Shown here piece by piece: positions 24,768 through 33,991 of a DNA stretch of 64,000 nt. The translations under genes and the position numbers were made by a program. How positions within the stretch are numbered: the first letter of the stretch is position 1; each line of letters opens with the position of its first letter. Origin of the DNA: JACRPH01 sp041665465 (lineage in GTDB: Archaea; Nanobdellota; Nanobdellia; Woesearchaeales; GW2011-AR9); contig JBAYIU010000001.1 of NCBI GenBank assembly GCA_041665465.1, forward strand, positions 1 through 64,000. Direction: 5' to 3'. The notes beneath the pieces are model-generated. The model was not told where the DNA came from. It ran no database searches and worked only from the letters and a program-made list of their open reading frames with translations.

Positions 24768-25610
24768 TTATTCCCCATTTAACCGCTTTAAAGCCATCAA
24801 TTTATATGCCAATTTAGCTAAAGCATAAGCTTCCGATCTATAATTCTCAGTAGGAGCAAATTCTACTATGTCTGCTCCGATTACTTCTTTATTGGAGAAG
24901 ATTAAAGTTAATAATTCCATCATTTGATCCCAATTTAATCCACTAGGTTCAGGAGTCCCAGTATTGCGAATAAAGGATGGATCAAACACATCAACATCTA
25001 TAGAAAGGTATACTTTATCTTTAAGTTTAGGTAATATCTCTTTAATCTTCTCTAGAGAATATTCGTGAGCTTTTAGTAAAGAGACGGAATCATTTTCGGA
25101 GATTCCTTTCATCTCATCGATATCCATAGAACGTACTCCGGCAATCAAAAGGGAATGATTCTTAGATAATTGTTTGGAAACGCAGGCATGGTTCAAAAAA
25201 GATCCGTTCCAGAAATCCTTAAAATCACTGTGAGCATCCAATACTATAACTGAGAAATCAGAATGAAGAGATTCCATTCCTTTAACTAATCCTAAAGTTA
25301 CGGCATGATCTCCACCTAGGCCGATAAGGAACTGTTTTGAATCAATCTTTTTTATTTCTGTAGATACTTGATCAATCATTTCTTCCGGAGTATCGTTCTC
25401 TAAAGTAGGTAATAATCTTATTCCGGAGATGAACGGTTCTAAGTTAAATTGCTCATCATAATATTCTAATTGATATGAAGCATCAATTATCTCTATACTT
25501 CCAAGAGATGCCCCTTTGCCATAAGTAACTTGATGTTCATACTTCACGGGTAGAATTACAAATTTGGAATTCTCGGTACAATACTCTTCCGGTAAATTCA
25601 TCCAGTTCAT
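24768..25610 (-). CDS. Agmatinase/arginase-family ureohydrolase
   Basis: A binuclear Mn enzyme that hydrolyses agmatine (or a related guanidine) to a polyamine and urea. All metal motifs are present: GLGGDH, VLDAHSDF and YLSIDVDVFDPSF. The specificity loop resembles the agmatinase group, but the substrate is not proven. The start ATG overlaps the stop of the decarboxylase gene by 4 nt (ATGA), so the two are coupled. Third gene of the deoxyhypusine synthase operon, which supports a polyamine role. Confidence 0.88.
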   Translation of the reverse strand: MNWMNLPEEYCTENSKFVILPVKYEHQVTYGKGASLGSIEIIDASYQLEYYDEQFNLEPFISGIRLLPTLENDTPEEMIDQVSTEIKKIDSKQFLIGLGGDHAVTLGLVKGMESLHSDFSVIVLDAHSDFKDFWNGSFLNHACVSKQLSKNHSLLIAGVRSMDIDEMKGISENDSVSLLKAHEYSLEKIKEILPKLKDKVYLSIDVDVFDPSFIRNTGTPEPSGLNWDQMMELLTLIFSNKEVIGADIVEFAPTENYRSEAYALAKLAYKLMALKRLNGE

Positions 25611-26635
25611 TCTATTACCTCGGTAGGAATTTCTTCTAGATCACAAAAGTTAGTACAAAAGTTGTATGCTCCAGCATTTAAGAAGACAATTTGATCTCCT
25701 TCTTTAGGATTATCTAGATATACCCGATATCGGAATAAGTCCATCGAACAGGGAGTAATCCCTTTGACCACATAAGGCTTTCCTTGATTTGCTGGAAGTT
25801 CATTTTCTACTTTTAATTTCACCGGCACAATCAAGGCGTCCATATCACTATTGTACACAGAAGCATCGATAATGAGGTTATTATCATAGATTCTAAGGAT
25901 ATTTGTAACTAACTTTATTGCCGGAGCAGCGATAAATCTTCCCGGTTCTACCATTAGTTTGATGTTATGCTCATTGAGATAGGTTTTGAATTGAGAAATC
26001 TTGTTAAGGATAGAGTGAAAAACTTTTTCATTAGTGTTAGCATACTCTGCCGGAAGTCCACCTCCGATATTTACCCAGTTAATGCAATTTAAATTTTCCT
26101 CTTCCAGAATATCTTTAAAATCTTCTAGTAATTCCCATTCGCTTAAATTTTGGCTCTTACGATGAAAATGAACTCCTACTTGGTCAATCTTTGGATTAGT
26201 TCGAATTTCTTTAACCATTCGATTTAAATCAATTGAGTTGATCCCAAAAGCAAAATAACGTTCAGTGTTAATGGTGTTTTCTTTAAGTTTAGCTCTTAAT
26301 AATAAATTTATTTTTCCATTATAATTATTTAAACGATCTAATAATATCTGAAGATCCGGTAAATTGTCCACTACAAAAAATTTAATCCCTTCAGTTAACA
26401 AGAAATCTATTTGTTGTGAAGTCCATCCTTGAGCTAGAAATATGATTCTAGACTTGTCCTTAACGTTCTTAAGTTCGTTTAAGAGATGAATACTGAACAA
26501 GCAGTCAGTTTCTTTCTCAAGAATAGGGGTTATCTGGGGATTAGTTTTAGAACTGTACGAGACTTTATCTGAGATAGAAGTAAGTTTATGATACTGTTCT
26601 AACATTATGCTCTTATGAAGGATAAATTTGGCCAT
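25607..26635 (-). CDS. PLP-dependent polyamine-pathway decarboxylase (fold type III)
   Basis: Resembles carboxynorspermidine/ornithine/arginine decarboxylases of the alanine-racemase fold. The PLP Lys is in SYSSKTNP; the HFHRKSQN segment, glycine loop NIGGGLP and EPGRF follow; GITPCSMDLF holds the catalytic Cys and FLNAGAYNF the C-terminal motif. At ~342 residues it is close to carboxynorspermidine decarboxylase. Arginine is a plausible substrate given the adjacent agmatinase-like gene; the sequence cannot decide. An ATG at 26653, overlapping the dys gene end, is an alternative start. Confidence 0.8.
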   Translation of the reverse strand: MAKFILHKSIMLEQYHKLTSISDKVSYSSKTNPQITPILEKETDCLFSIHLLNELKNVKDKSRIIFLAQGWTSQQIDFLLTEGIKFFVVDNLPDLQILLDRLNNYNGKINLLLRAKLKENTINTERYFAFGINSIDLNRMVKEIRTNPKIDQVGVHFHRKSQNLSEWELLEDFKDILEEENLNCINWVNIGGGLPAEYANTNEKVFHSILNKISQFKTYLNEHNIKLMVEPGRFIAAPAIKLVTNILRIYDNNLIIDASVYNSDMDALIVPVKLKVENELPANQGKPYVVKGITPCSMDLFRYRVYLDNPKEGDQIVFLNAGAYNFCTNFCDLEEIPTEVIE

Positions 26636-26636
26636 C

Positions 26637-27569
26637 TTAAAGTAACCCTTCATCACTTAATTTTTCTAAAGCGTTAATCATGGCTAGAGGGAAGAGAATA
26701 GTTGCGTCTCCGATTACTGTAACAGCATCACTATCATCTTTTATTTTACCCCAAGATTTAGCTTCTTCAGTGGTCGCTCCGCTCATACTGCCCGAAGTTT
26801 TATGCGCAGTAGTAATGTATACTGCATAATCTGCCCCTCCGTTAAGAAGAGTACACAGGATAGCGTGATGTTTAGAGATACTTCCACCTAAGGCAATGAT
26901 ACCTTTTTTATCGTCATGACTAGTTGTGAAAAGAATATTCCCAAAGTCTTGAACTACGTCGATCACAAAATCTTTATGCTTCTGTTGGAATAAGTATAAA
27001 TGAAATCCAAATGCTCCATCGGTAATAGCTGGACAGAAAATAGGAACATTATTCTTTGCTGCCTGATATAAGATGGAATTTTCATCTTTCAGGATTAAAC
27101 CAATCTCTTTCAACATTTCTGAAACAGCCCAACGAGGTTTAATCTCATACAGATGCTGTAAAATAGGAGTGAGATAGTCTTCAAAATTCATGTAGCTTTC
27201 ATTATTAATGTAAATGTTTCCTACTCGGTTAACCCCTCTTTCATGCAACTCTACATCATCGGCATTGAACTTTCCGATAGAGAAACTTTCTCCTTGAGCT
27301 TTCATGATATCTTCCTCAATTCCACCTACGGTGGTTACAATTACGTCTGCTAAATGTAATTGGATCAATTGAGCAAAAAAACCTCTCAGTCCAGAAGTAA
27401 CCATATTAGAAGTGAAGGTTAGAAAGATCTTAGAAGAGTCTTTCTTCATCTTTACGATCACTTCACTGGCTCTGGCTAATTCCACGCTTTGATACCCTAC
27501 GGAATGAAAGGAATTTAATAATTCCTTAACTTTAATATCTTTTTTCCACTTAAAATCTTGTACTTTCAT
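26637..27569 (-). CDS. dys: Deoxyhypusine synthase
   Basis: Transfers the aminobutyl group of spermidine to a Lys of translation factor aIF5A, the first step of hypusine formation. The NAD- and spermidine-binding landmarks are clear: TFTSNMVTSGLRG, TTVGGIEED, the catalytic Lys in GGSISKHH, and GADYAVYITTAHKTSGSMSGA with SWGKI following. 310 residues, the usual length. GTGGAGAT precedes the ATG. A homospermidine-synthase activity is an alternative within this family. First gene of a polyamine operon; aIF5A itself is not in the window. Confidence 0.93.
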   Translation of the reverse strand: MKVQDFKWKKDIKVKELLNSFHSVGYQSVELARASEVIVKMKKDSSKIFLTFTSNMVTSGLRGFFAQLIQLHLADVIVTTVGGIEEDIMKAQGESFSIGKFNADDVELHERGVNRVGNIYINNESYMNFEDYLTPILQHLYEIKPRWAVSEMLKEIGLILKDENSILYQAAKNNVPIFCPAITDGAFGFHLYLFQQKHKDFVIDVVQDFGNILFTTSHDDKKGIIALGGSISKHHAILCTLLNGGADYAVYITTAHKTSGSMSGATTEEAKSWGKIKDDSDAVTVIGDATILFPLAMINALEKLSDEGLL

Positions 27570-27606
27570 TATTTATCTCCACAGATGATTTAATTGAATT
27601 ATTATC

Positions 27607-27626
27607 AAATGATTATCAGATCATTT
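27607..27626. promoter_or_regulatory. Inverted repeat in promoter of the polyamine/hypusine operon
   Basis: AAATGAT-TATCAG-ATCATTT: perfect 7-bp arms with a 6-nt spacer. It lies just after a TATA-like element (TTAAATAATATACG on the minus strand, ~27629-27640) and ~40 nt before the dys ATG, so it covers the likely transcription start. Operator candidate. Confidence 0.45.
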
Positions 27627-27736
27627 TCGTATATTATTTAACAGAAATAGAACTAACCCTTAACTTCCAGATACTCTAACTGAATCTTGGTAATTCATGT
27701 TTATTGTAAAATATAGCTTGATTTATATAAATTTCC

Positions 27737-27880
27737 CTAATTATTCCCTTGAATGTCATCTAGATCCATTAGCAACTGTTCTTTAGCATCTTTATATTTG
27801 TCATAATGGTCATGACAAACTTTTTTTCCGCCCCATTCATGAGTTGCTTCGTTTGTACATCCTGTTTCTTCGCATTCCAT
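27737..27880 (-). CDS. Small zinc-binding protein (47 aa)
   Basis: Starts MECEETGCTNEATHEWGGKK and continues VCHDHYDKYK. C-x4-C...C-x2-H with extra His can bind one zinc, like small zinc-beta-ribbon or AN1-like fingers. The ATG at 27880 is preferred over an upstream ATG because TTTAAA lies ~26 nt before it. It is divergent from tatD. Function unknown; possible protein or nucleic-acid binding. Confidence 0.6.
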   Translation of the reverse strand: MECEETGCTNEATHEWGGKKVCHDHYDKYKDAKEQLLMDLDDIQGNN

Positions 27881-27951
27881 TATCCTTAATAAGGGGCCTT
27901 TCAATTTAAACTTTGCGAACATTTTTAAAAATACTTAATTTCTTACCTAAA

Positions 27952-28752
27952 ATGAACCTCGTAGACGTACATTGTCATTTGAACCATGAACTATACAAGA
28001 AAGAATTAGATGCAGTTCTGGAAAGAGCAAGAAAAGTTGGAGTTAAAGCTATTGTTTGTTCTGGAGTTAACCCTCCGGCTAATCGTGAAGTATTAGAATT
28101 AGCGAGAAAATATCCGGATATTGTTAAAGCTTGTTTAGGAATATTTCCTATTGATGCTATCGGATTATCTGAAGGAGAGACCGGATTGCCTAAACATGAA
28201 GGGATAATCAACTTAGAAGAAGAATTTGCTTTTATTCGAGCCCATAAAGATGAAATTGTTGGTATTGGAGAAATTGGAATGGATTTTAACTGGGATAACG
28301 ATCATCATCCTCAACAGGAAGAAAATTTTAGAAGAATTATTCGTTTTGCTCTTGAACTTAAAAAGCCAGTAGTTATTCATTCTCGTAAAGCGGAGAAAGA
28401 ATGTATTGATATTCTAGAACAAGAGATTAAAAATAAGGAAATCAACGTAGTAATGCATTGTTTTTCTGGGAATAAAAAACTAATCAAACGAGCCGCTGAT
28501 TTGGGACATTATTTTTCTATTCCTGCTAATATTAACAAATTACAACATTTTCAAACTTTAGTTGGAATGGTAGATATCAAACAATTATTGACGGAAACGG
28601 ATGGACCTTGGCTCTGTCCCTATTCTCAAGGTCACAGTGAATCTGCTTTTGTATTGGAAGGAATAAAGAAGATTGCTGAGATAAAGAACGTTTCTATGGA
28701 AGAGGCTGCAGAGCAAGTATGGAATAATTATCAGAACGTGTTTGAGGATTAA
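27952..28752 (+). CDS. tatD: TatD-family metal-dependent hydrolase (DNase)
   Basis: The 266-residue TIM-barrel metallohydrolase has HCH in VDVHCHLNH, the GIGEIGMDF strand with the metal-binding Glu, VIHSRKAEKE, VMHCFSGN and TETDGPWL. TatD proteins are 3'-5' exonucleases and act in DNA repair or quality control. The start is the ATG at 27952 (MNLVDVHC), not a TTG further upstream. DUF523 gene follows after 1 nt. Confidence 0.93.
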   Translation: MNLVDVHCHLNHELYKKELDAVLERARKVGVKAIVCSGVNPPANREVLELARKYPDIVKACLGIFPIDAIGLSEGETGLPKHEGIINLEEEFAFIRAHKDEIVGIGEIGMDFNWDNDHHPQQEENFRRIIRFALELKKPVVIHSRKAEKECIDILEQEIKNKEINVVMHCFSGNKKLIKRAADLGHYFSIPANINKLQHFQTLVGMVDIKQLLTETDGPWLCPYSQGHSESAFVLEGIKKIAEIKNVSMEEAAEQVWNNYQNVFED

Positions 28753-28753
28753 A

Positions 28754-29197
28754 ATGAAGCTTTGCAGTGCTTGTTTATTAGGATTAAAGTGCCGATATGA
28801 TGGAAAGACAAAAACAAATCCAAAATTAATGGAATTAGCTAAGACAGAAACATTAATCCCTATCTGCCCAGAACAATTGGGAGGACAACCAACTCCACGT
28901 TCAAATGCAGAGATTAATGGTGGAGACGGTATGAATGTTCTTCAGGGTAAAGCTAAAGTGGTTGAACCAGATGGAACTGACGTAACCTCATATTTTATTT
29001 GTGGAGCAGAAGAAGTTCTTAAGATCGCTAAATTATTTGATATAAAAGAAGCAATTCTTAAACAGCGTAGTCCCAGTTGTGGTTCTGGACAAGTTTACGA
29101 CGGCAGTTTTACCGGCCAAATAACTAAAGGCGATGGCGTAACAACTGCCTTGTTAAAGAAGAATGGAATCAAAGTAATTTCTGAAGAAGAACTATAA
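28754..29197 (+). CDS. DUF523 family protein
   Basis: The 147-residue product shows the family's motifs: CSACLLGLKCRYDG at the N-terminus, PICPEQLGG, KQRSPSCGSGQVYDG and a C-terminal GDGVTTALLKKNGI. The Cys residues are probably metal-binding or catalytic; molecular function unknown. The start 1 nt after tatD's stop indicates an operon. Confidence 0.9.
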   Translation: MKLCSACLLGLKCRYDGKTKTNPKLMELAKTETLIPICPEQLGGQPTPRSNAEINGGDGMNVLQGKAKVVEPDGTDVTSYFICGAEEVLKIAKLFDIKEAILKQRSPSCGSGQVYDGSFTGQITKGDGVTTALLKKNGIKVISEEEL

Positions 29198-29208
29198 AGA
29201 TAAAAAAA

Positions 29209-29703
29209 TTAAACTCTTTGAAATATTAAACTTACTTTTTCATCAGGAGCAATAGCACCATATCTCTCTTGAAAAACAGCCAATCTACCACTTAGAGACA
29301 TTGGATTGTGAAACTGCCTATTATCCGGAAACTCAGGGATTGCTTTTCCTAAAGATAATTGATGTATACCTAACGATGATTCAGGAGGACCAAAGATTCC
29401 TAAATTCAAGATGCCGTGATCTATTAAATAAGAAACAGGTTGACCTTCTTCGGTTCTCTGTAATAAACATCTATATTCTCTAATACCTCGACTACTAGAT
29501 ATTCTCTCTCCATTAACCAATCCTTCAATAGGGAGATAATCAGTACAACCTTCTGGTTTTACTTCAAGGTGAGTTATATCAAAAGAATAGCCTTCAACAG
29601 GGAGATAATGTTGATCTCTAAATCTTATCGCTCCAGTTATAGCAAAACTGTTACTATCAGCAACAATTGTTTCAATATCAACGGGTTGTTTTAATCTTTG
29701 CAT
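29209..29703 (-). CDS. Unrecognised 164-aa protein
   Basis: Soluble, beta-rich, two Cys, no motifs I know. A strong Shine-Dalgarno (GAGGAGGAAT) precedes the ATG and TTTATAAA lies at 29740-29747. It is divergent from the J-domain gene, with the two TATA boxes only ~37 bp apart. Orphan-type gene. Confidence 0.6.
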   Translation of the reverse strand: MQRLKQPVDIETIVADSNSFAITGAIRFRDQHYLPVEGYSFDITHLEVKPEGCTDYLPIEGLVNGERISSSRGIREYRCLLQRTEEGQPVSYLIDHGILNLGIFGPPESSLGIHQLSLGKAIPEFPDNRQFHNPMSLSGRLAVFQERYGAIAPDEKVSLIFQRV

Positions 29704-29739
29704 TTTTATTCCTCCTCTTTAACTTAAATATAAAGGGTA

Positions 29740-29792
29740 TTTATAAATCTTATTGTTATCCCAGAGTAGTCACAACTGGCAAAATTTATAAA
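29740..29792. promoter_or_regulatory. Divergent promoter pair with AGTAGT element
   Basis: TTTATAAA at 29740-29747 serves the minus-strand gene; TTTATAAA at 29785-29792 serves the J-domain gene, 30 nt before its ATG. Between them lies AGAGTAGTCACAACTGG, whose AGTAGT (29765-29770) recurs ahead of other TATA boxes in this window. Confidence 0.5.
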
Positions 29793-29821
29793 GAAAGGGG
29801 TTATTTTAAGAGTAGATTAAA

Positions 29822-31585
29822 ATGGATCCTTACGCTACTCTTGAAATCCCTCGAAATGCAACCCCTGAAGAGATTAAAAAAGCCTATAGAAGATTAGCGT
29901 TTCAATATCATCCAGATAGACATCCTGGTGATAAAGAAGCAGAAGAGATGTTTAAAAAAGCAGCGGATGCTTACGAAGAATTAACTAATCCTACTTCCCC
30001 CACAGAGCCAATCGAAGTCAAAGGACCAAGTTTTGGTGCTTTAGTTACTTCTTCTGCTAAAAGAGTTGATGATCGTCTTAGAGAGGACGAGGAAGTTCGT
30101 GAAAGAGCTTATGCTCGGTTTAGAAAAACAATAGATAAACAAGCAGAAGACAGAACTGGATCTGTTAGAACTACTCCTCCCAGAGCTAAACCCGCTCCTT
30201 CTAAACCTCTTGATCTAGAAGGATTTCTTATTCAAAGATATTTTGAATTAAAAGAGAATTTTCACCTAGATGTCCCTCAACCTTCAGGAACTATGGGTCT
30301 TTCTGATCTTAGTTATCTAATTGAAAGAGGAGGAACATCTGCTTTCCTTGATCAGGAAAATATCTCCAGCTTAGAAATATTGATTTATGTCGATCGTGAT
30401 TTATTCTCTCAACATTATGACCTTCAATCTCCTGAAGTTGTTTCTACCACTCATCTCTTGCAAAAAGCGAGTACGATGGAACAATTGGTTTTTGGGATTA
30501 TAGCTGCAGAAGGAGTTCTTAGAGAGTGTGGAACAGTTTTTACTCCCGAATCTGGAGATAGATTTCAACACTTATTTAAACAATTGTATAACTCTTTCTG
30601 GCCAAAAGGATCTAATCCTGATGCCGGTTTAAAAGAAACGGCTAATCTTATAAAACACCTTCAAAGGTATACTCAAAACACTCTTCTAGAGCAAAGAACA
30701 AAAGAAATGGTTGAATTGGCAGTAGTAGCTTTAGATCCTCAAGAAGATCTTTCTTTAGCAGAAATAACCGAAAAATTACTCCAAATCTATCAATGTTTAA
30801 GAAGTGTTCATGCTAAAGGGGAAGTCCCTAGAAATAAGGTTGGGGAGAGATATAGAGATTATCTTAATGTTGAACATGATTTAAGAGATCGAGGATATTC
30901 TAAGTCAGAACTTCAAAATTTGAGAGATATGATGTGGAGAATTCAAGGATACAATAAAAACAAATTAGTTTTGTCTTTAAAGGGAGTAGCCAACTTTTTA
31001 GGATTACTGGCTGAATCAATCCCAAAAGAACTTTTACCACTAGCTTCAGCCATGGTTGAACCTCTTAAAGTGGGTGCAAGTAGTTACGAAAATTATCATC
31101 TTGGAGATACTCAACAAGAATGGGTGAGGGTATTTAGAGAATATCTTCCTTTTTACTCTCGATTAGAACATAACGGAATTTCTCTTTATAATCAAGTTAT
31201 GACCCGATTAGAATCTGCTTCTAAACCTTTAATGAGGGATATGGCTCCTCCATTACCCGATTATGCTAGTGGATATCATATTACTTTAGAAGCTGCTGCT
31301 TATGCTGGACAAAAGATGACTGAAGAAGCTTTAACTTCCCCGAAGCCACAGAAATTTTTAGAAGAGTTTGGATTCTTTCTAAAGGGTTATAGACAAAGTG
31401 AGTTTTACAAGGGAAACAGAACTGAACAAAAGAGAGAAAGAGCCAGAGTGTTTCCACTTACTCCAAAAATGACTCAAGCGTACAGTTTAATGTATAAGAC
31501 ACATCAGACCTGTCCAGGGGGATTAAGTATTAAGAAAGATTTAATGCAAGAATTGATAAACATTTATCTAAGTCCGGGGAGATAA
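29822..31585 (+). CDS. Long J-domain protein
   Basis: The 587-residue product has an N-terminal J-domain (~1-57) with all features: YATLEIPRNATPEEIKKAYR, the HPD motif in QYHPDRHPG, then EMFKKAADAYEELTNP. It should stimulate an Hsp70 (DnaK) ATPase. The linker (~60-145) is charged. The remaining ~430 residues are helical and unrecognised, with no DnaJ zinc fingers or C-terminal substrate-binding domain, so it is a specialised J-protein. No dnaK or grpE gene is in this window. Confidence 0.8.
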   Translation: MDPYATLEIPRNATPEEIKKAYRRLAFQYHPDRHPGDKEAEEMFKKAADAYEELTNPTSPTEPIEVKGPSFGALVTSSAKRVDDRLREDEEVRERAYARFRKTIDKQAEDRTGSVRTTPPRAKPAPSKPLDLEGFLIQRYFELKENFHLDVPQPSGTMGLSDLSYLIERGGTSAFLDQENISSLEILIYVDRDLFSQHYDLQSPEVVSTTHLLQKASTMEQLVFGIIAAEGVLRECGTVFTPESGDRFQHLFKQLYNSFWPKGSNPDAGLKETANLIKHLQRYTQNTLLEQRTKEMVELAVVALDPQEDLSLAEITEKLLQIYQCLRSVHAKGEVPRNKVGERYRDYLNVEHDLRDRGYSKSELQNLRDMMWRIQGYNKNKLVLSLKGVANFLGLLAESIPKELLPLASAMVEPLKVGASSYENYHLGDTQQEWVRVFREYLPFYSRLEHNGISLYNQVMTRLESASKPLMRDMAPPLPDYASGYHITLEAAAYAGQKMTEEALTSPKPQKFLEEFGFFLKGYRQSEFYKGNRTEQKRERARVFPLTPKMTQAYSLMYKTHQTCPGGLSIKKDLMQELINIYLSPGR

Positions 31586-31587
31586 GT

Positions 31588-32967
31588 TTAATTCGCTGGA
31601 AGAGCTTTTCTTTCTTTAACTGGTTCTAAAACTGAATAACGTCTAGACATTAATTCCTCTAGACGTTGATCTAATGAAGTTATATCTACTCCTGTTCCTT
31701 CCAGAAGAGCTTTGGCTCGAGAAATTCTACCCACTTCCATCAAACCCTCATCTGCTCCGGTAAGAGCACTAGCTAAAACGTCAGCTGCTCGAACCAATTC
31801 TTCTACTGCACCTTCTCTTTCTGTAGGGGTCATAGCTAGACTAGCTTCGACAATAGAATCACCACTAGTCCTATCTGGAGAAGGTAAAGCTGGTCTTTTA
31901 TCAACCTCTTCTCGGATCAATTGGGCCAGATTTCTATCATAACCTAATCTTTTGCGTTCTCCAACAGTTTCTAAAGCGTTAGCTACATTTTTTAATTCTT
32001 GATTAAGATCATACCTAAATCGTAAAGCTAAAGCTTGAATAAAGGGCGCAGTGTTTTTGTTAGTTTTAAGAATATTCTCTCCAACAGAAGTTCCGTCGAT
32101 AATCTCATAAGGAACTCTTCTGGTTCTGATAGACATTGCTTCTTCTAATGAGGTATACAATATTCTACTCTCATCTCTTCCTATCTTCACTTCAGTTCCT
32201 GGCTCTAATCGAGCAATCTGATCCAAAAAAGCAACAATTTCAGGGACCATATTTTTGAATTTTTGATCTTTAATCACTGAACGATATCCCAAATCAACAC
32301 TGGAGACCCAATATGAATCAATAGCTGTAGCTCCGAAATCAGCTCTCAAATCCGCTTCAATTCTAGATCGAGTAACGTGCTTATTATGGTGATGAGCCTC
32401 TAATTTTTGAGAAGCGGTCGCTACATAATGACCATCACTTCTTCTTTGTCCTTGAAGTAGAACCAGAGCCCCACCATGGGTGGGATTATAAGATTCAATT
32501 ATTTCTGTAAAAGTTTCTTCCCATTCTGATCGATAATCAGAGTTAGCTCTAAACCTATGAATCAAATCTTTCATCTCATCAACACGAAGCATATCTTTTG
32601 CTAAATTTAAAGTTACACCCAGAACAATCTCTCTAACCTGAGTCTGAACTCTTCCTCCCATTATATCTCCAAAATGTTCATTTAATTCTTGAGCATCCAT
32701 CTTAGCGAAGTATAAATAAAGAGCAGCAAAAGGCATTTCAGCATAATGCATATCTCTAGGGACTAAAATATCTTCTGATTCGGTAAACCCAATTCTATCG
32801 TCATGTCCATAATCTCTCACCAAACTTAACGGGGCAACTACCCATTGGACTGTTTTTTCTTCAGGAGTATTAGGAAAGAAGATATGTGATAATTTATAAT
32901 TACGAGAGTAATACTCTTTAGGTCCACCAAAAGATAAAGTATCCAATAAACGTAAACTTAAGTCCAT
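31588..32967 (-). CDS. Unrecognised 459-aa protein
   Basis: Soluble, mainly helical, one of the largest orphan proteins here. Notable parts: GRVQTQVREIVLGV, a His-rich EAHHHNKHV stretch (~residue 190) and a helical acidic C-terminus. TTTATAAA (32990-32997) is 26 nt before the ATG. It shares an inverted-repeat intergenic region with the divergent transglutaminase-like gene. Convergent 2 nt from the J-domain gene. Confidence 0.65.
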   Translation of the reverse strand: MDLSLRLLDTLSFGGPKEYYSRNYKLSHIFFPNTPEEKTVQWVVAPLSLVRDYGHDDRIGFTESEDILVPRDMHYAEMPFAALYLYFAKMDAQELNEHFGDIMGGRVQTQVREIVLGVTLNLAKDMLRVDEMKDLIHRFRANSDYRSEWEETFTEIIESYNPTHGGALVLLQGQRRSDGHYVATASQKLEAHHHNKHVTRSRIEADLRADFGATAIDSYWVSSVDLGYRSVIKDQKFKNMVPEIVAFLDQIARLEPGTEVKIGRDESRILYTSLEEAMSIRTRRVPYEIIDGTSVGENILKTNKNTAPFIQALALRFRYDLNQELKNVANALETVGERKRLGYDRNLAQLIREEVDKRPALPSPDRTSGDSIVEASLAMTPTEREGAVEELVRAADVLASALTGADEGLMEVGRISRAKALLEGTGVDITSLDQRLEELMSRRYSVLEPVKERKALPAN

Positions 32968-32989
32968 TATTCCCAGAAAAGGTTGAAGA

Positions 32990-33049
32990 TTTATAAATGT
33001 TTTGTGCTTATCGCTATTTAATAGTGATTACAGCGATAAAATTTATAAA
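32990..33049. promoter_or_regulatory. Divergent promoters with 8-bp inverted repeat
   Basis: TATA boxes TTTATAAA lie at 32990-32997 (minus) and 33042-33049 (plus). Between them TTATCGCT (33008-33015) and AGCGATAA (33032-33039) are perfect inverted copies 16 nt apart, beside both TATA boxes. A regulator binding here could control both divergent genes together. Confidence 0.5.
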
Positions 33050-33070
33050 TCTCCTCGTTAATGAACGAAT

Positions 33071-33976
33071 ATGACTTATCTAGATACTCCTGTTTATCTT
33101 AATTTATTTGAATTAACTCAAGGAGACCATCATCTTGGAAGATTGGAGTTATCTTTAGATCAATGGTATCAAATTCCCACCACTTATGATACTAACCAAC
33201 GAGGTGGAAGACTATTTCTACCACATGTCCCTGGAAAAAATGTTAGAATCGATTTAGAATATGGGGCTAAGATTAAAACCATAAATGAATTTAATGACGG
33301 ATCTTCCGTGGTTTCGTATCCTCTTCAAAATCCCCTGTTTCATAAGAGATTATTACATTATTCTGATGAAAGCCATTATACGTTTCAAACAGCTTATCCA
33401 CCAAGGGACTTTCGTCCAGGTAGTCTATCTAAAGCAGTTAAATTAACTCGATCTAATGCTAGTATTAAGAAGCGTCAGAAAGAAGTTGATCCAGAATTCG
33501 TTCAAGAAATAATTGCAGGGAGTGACGATTTAGAATTGATTCTAAGCAATTTATTTAAATTTGTTTCAGAAAGATCAAATCAACAGGTAAATAAAAATAA
33601 TGATTATTCTGACTTTTTAGTGAGATATCGCGAGATAGAGACTGAGGGTAGTTTTAAGGGAAGTTGTAAAGAGATATCCACTATCACTGCTGGCCTAGTT
33701 AATGCTCTTGGGTTAAGATCCAGAAGATTAAGTGGCTCTGTACATGTAATTACTGATAAAGAAGATGATCCTTCTGTTTCTGGACATAGTTTTGCTGAAG
33801 TATATGTTCCTTTAGATAGAAAGCATGGTTTCTGGCTTTTAGTTGATCCTGCCATGGACAATTTATATAATTCTAGACGTTTCTTACATGAAAAAGATGT
33901 TTATACTCTTGATGCTGCTTTACCATTATTTTCAGATACTACCAAAAGTGCGAGAATAAAAGTTAGGTATGTGTAA
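33071..33976 (+). CDS. Transglutaminase-like protein
   Basis: 301 residues. A papain-like catalytic triad is visible in the order of transglutaminase-like superfamily domains: C199 in GSCKEIST, H239 in GHSFAEVY and D259 in LLVDPAMDN. The N-terminal ~140 residues are beta-rich and unrecognised. No signal peptide, so probably cytosolic; members act as proteases, cross-linkers or deamidases. The leaderless start is 25 nt after its TATA. Confidence 0.75.
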   Translation: MTYLDTPVYLNLFELTQGDHHLGRLELSLDQWYQIPTTYDTNQRGGRLFLPHVPGKNVRIDLEYGAKIKTINEFNDGSSVVSYPLQNPLFHKRLLHYSDESHYTFQTAYPPRDFRPGSLSKAVKLTRSNASIKKRQKEVDPEFVQEIIAGSDDLELILSNLFKFVSERSNQQVNKNNDYSDFLVRYREIETEGSFKGSCKEISTITAGLVNALGLRSRRLSGSVHVITDKEDDPSVSGHSFAEVYVPLDRKHGFWLLVDPAMDNLYNSRRFLHEKDVYTLDAALPLFSDTTKSARIKVRYV

Positions 33977-33991
33977 TTATTCTTATGTTTT

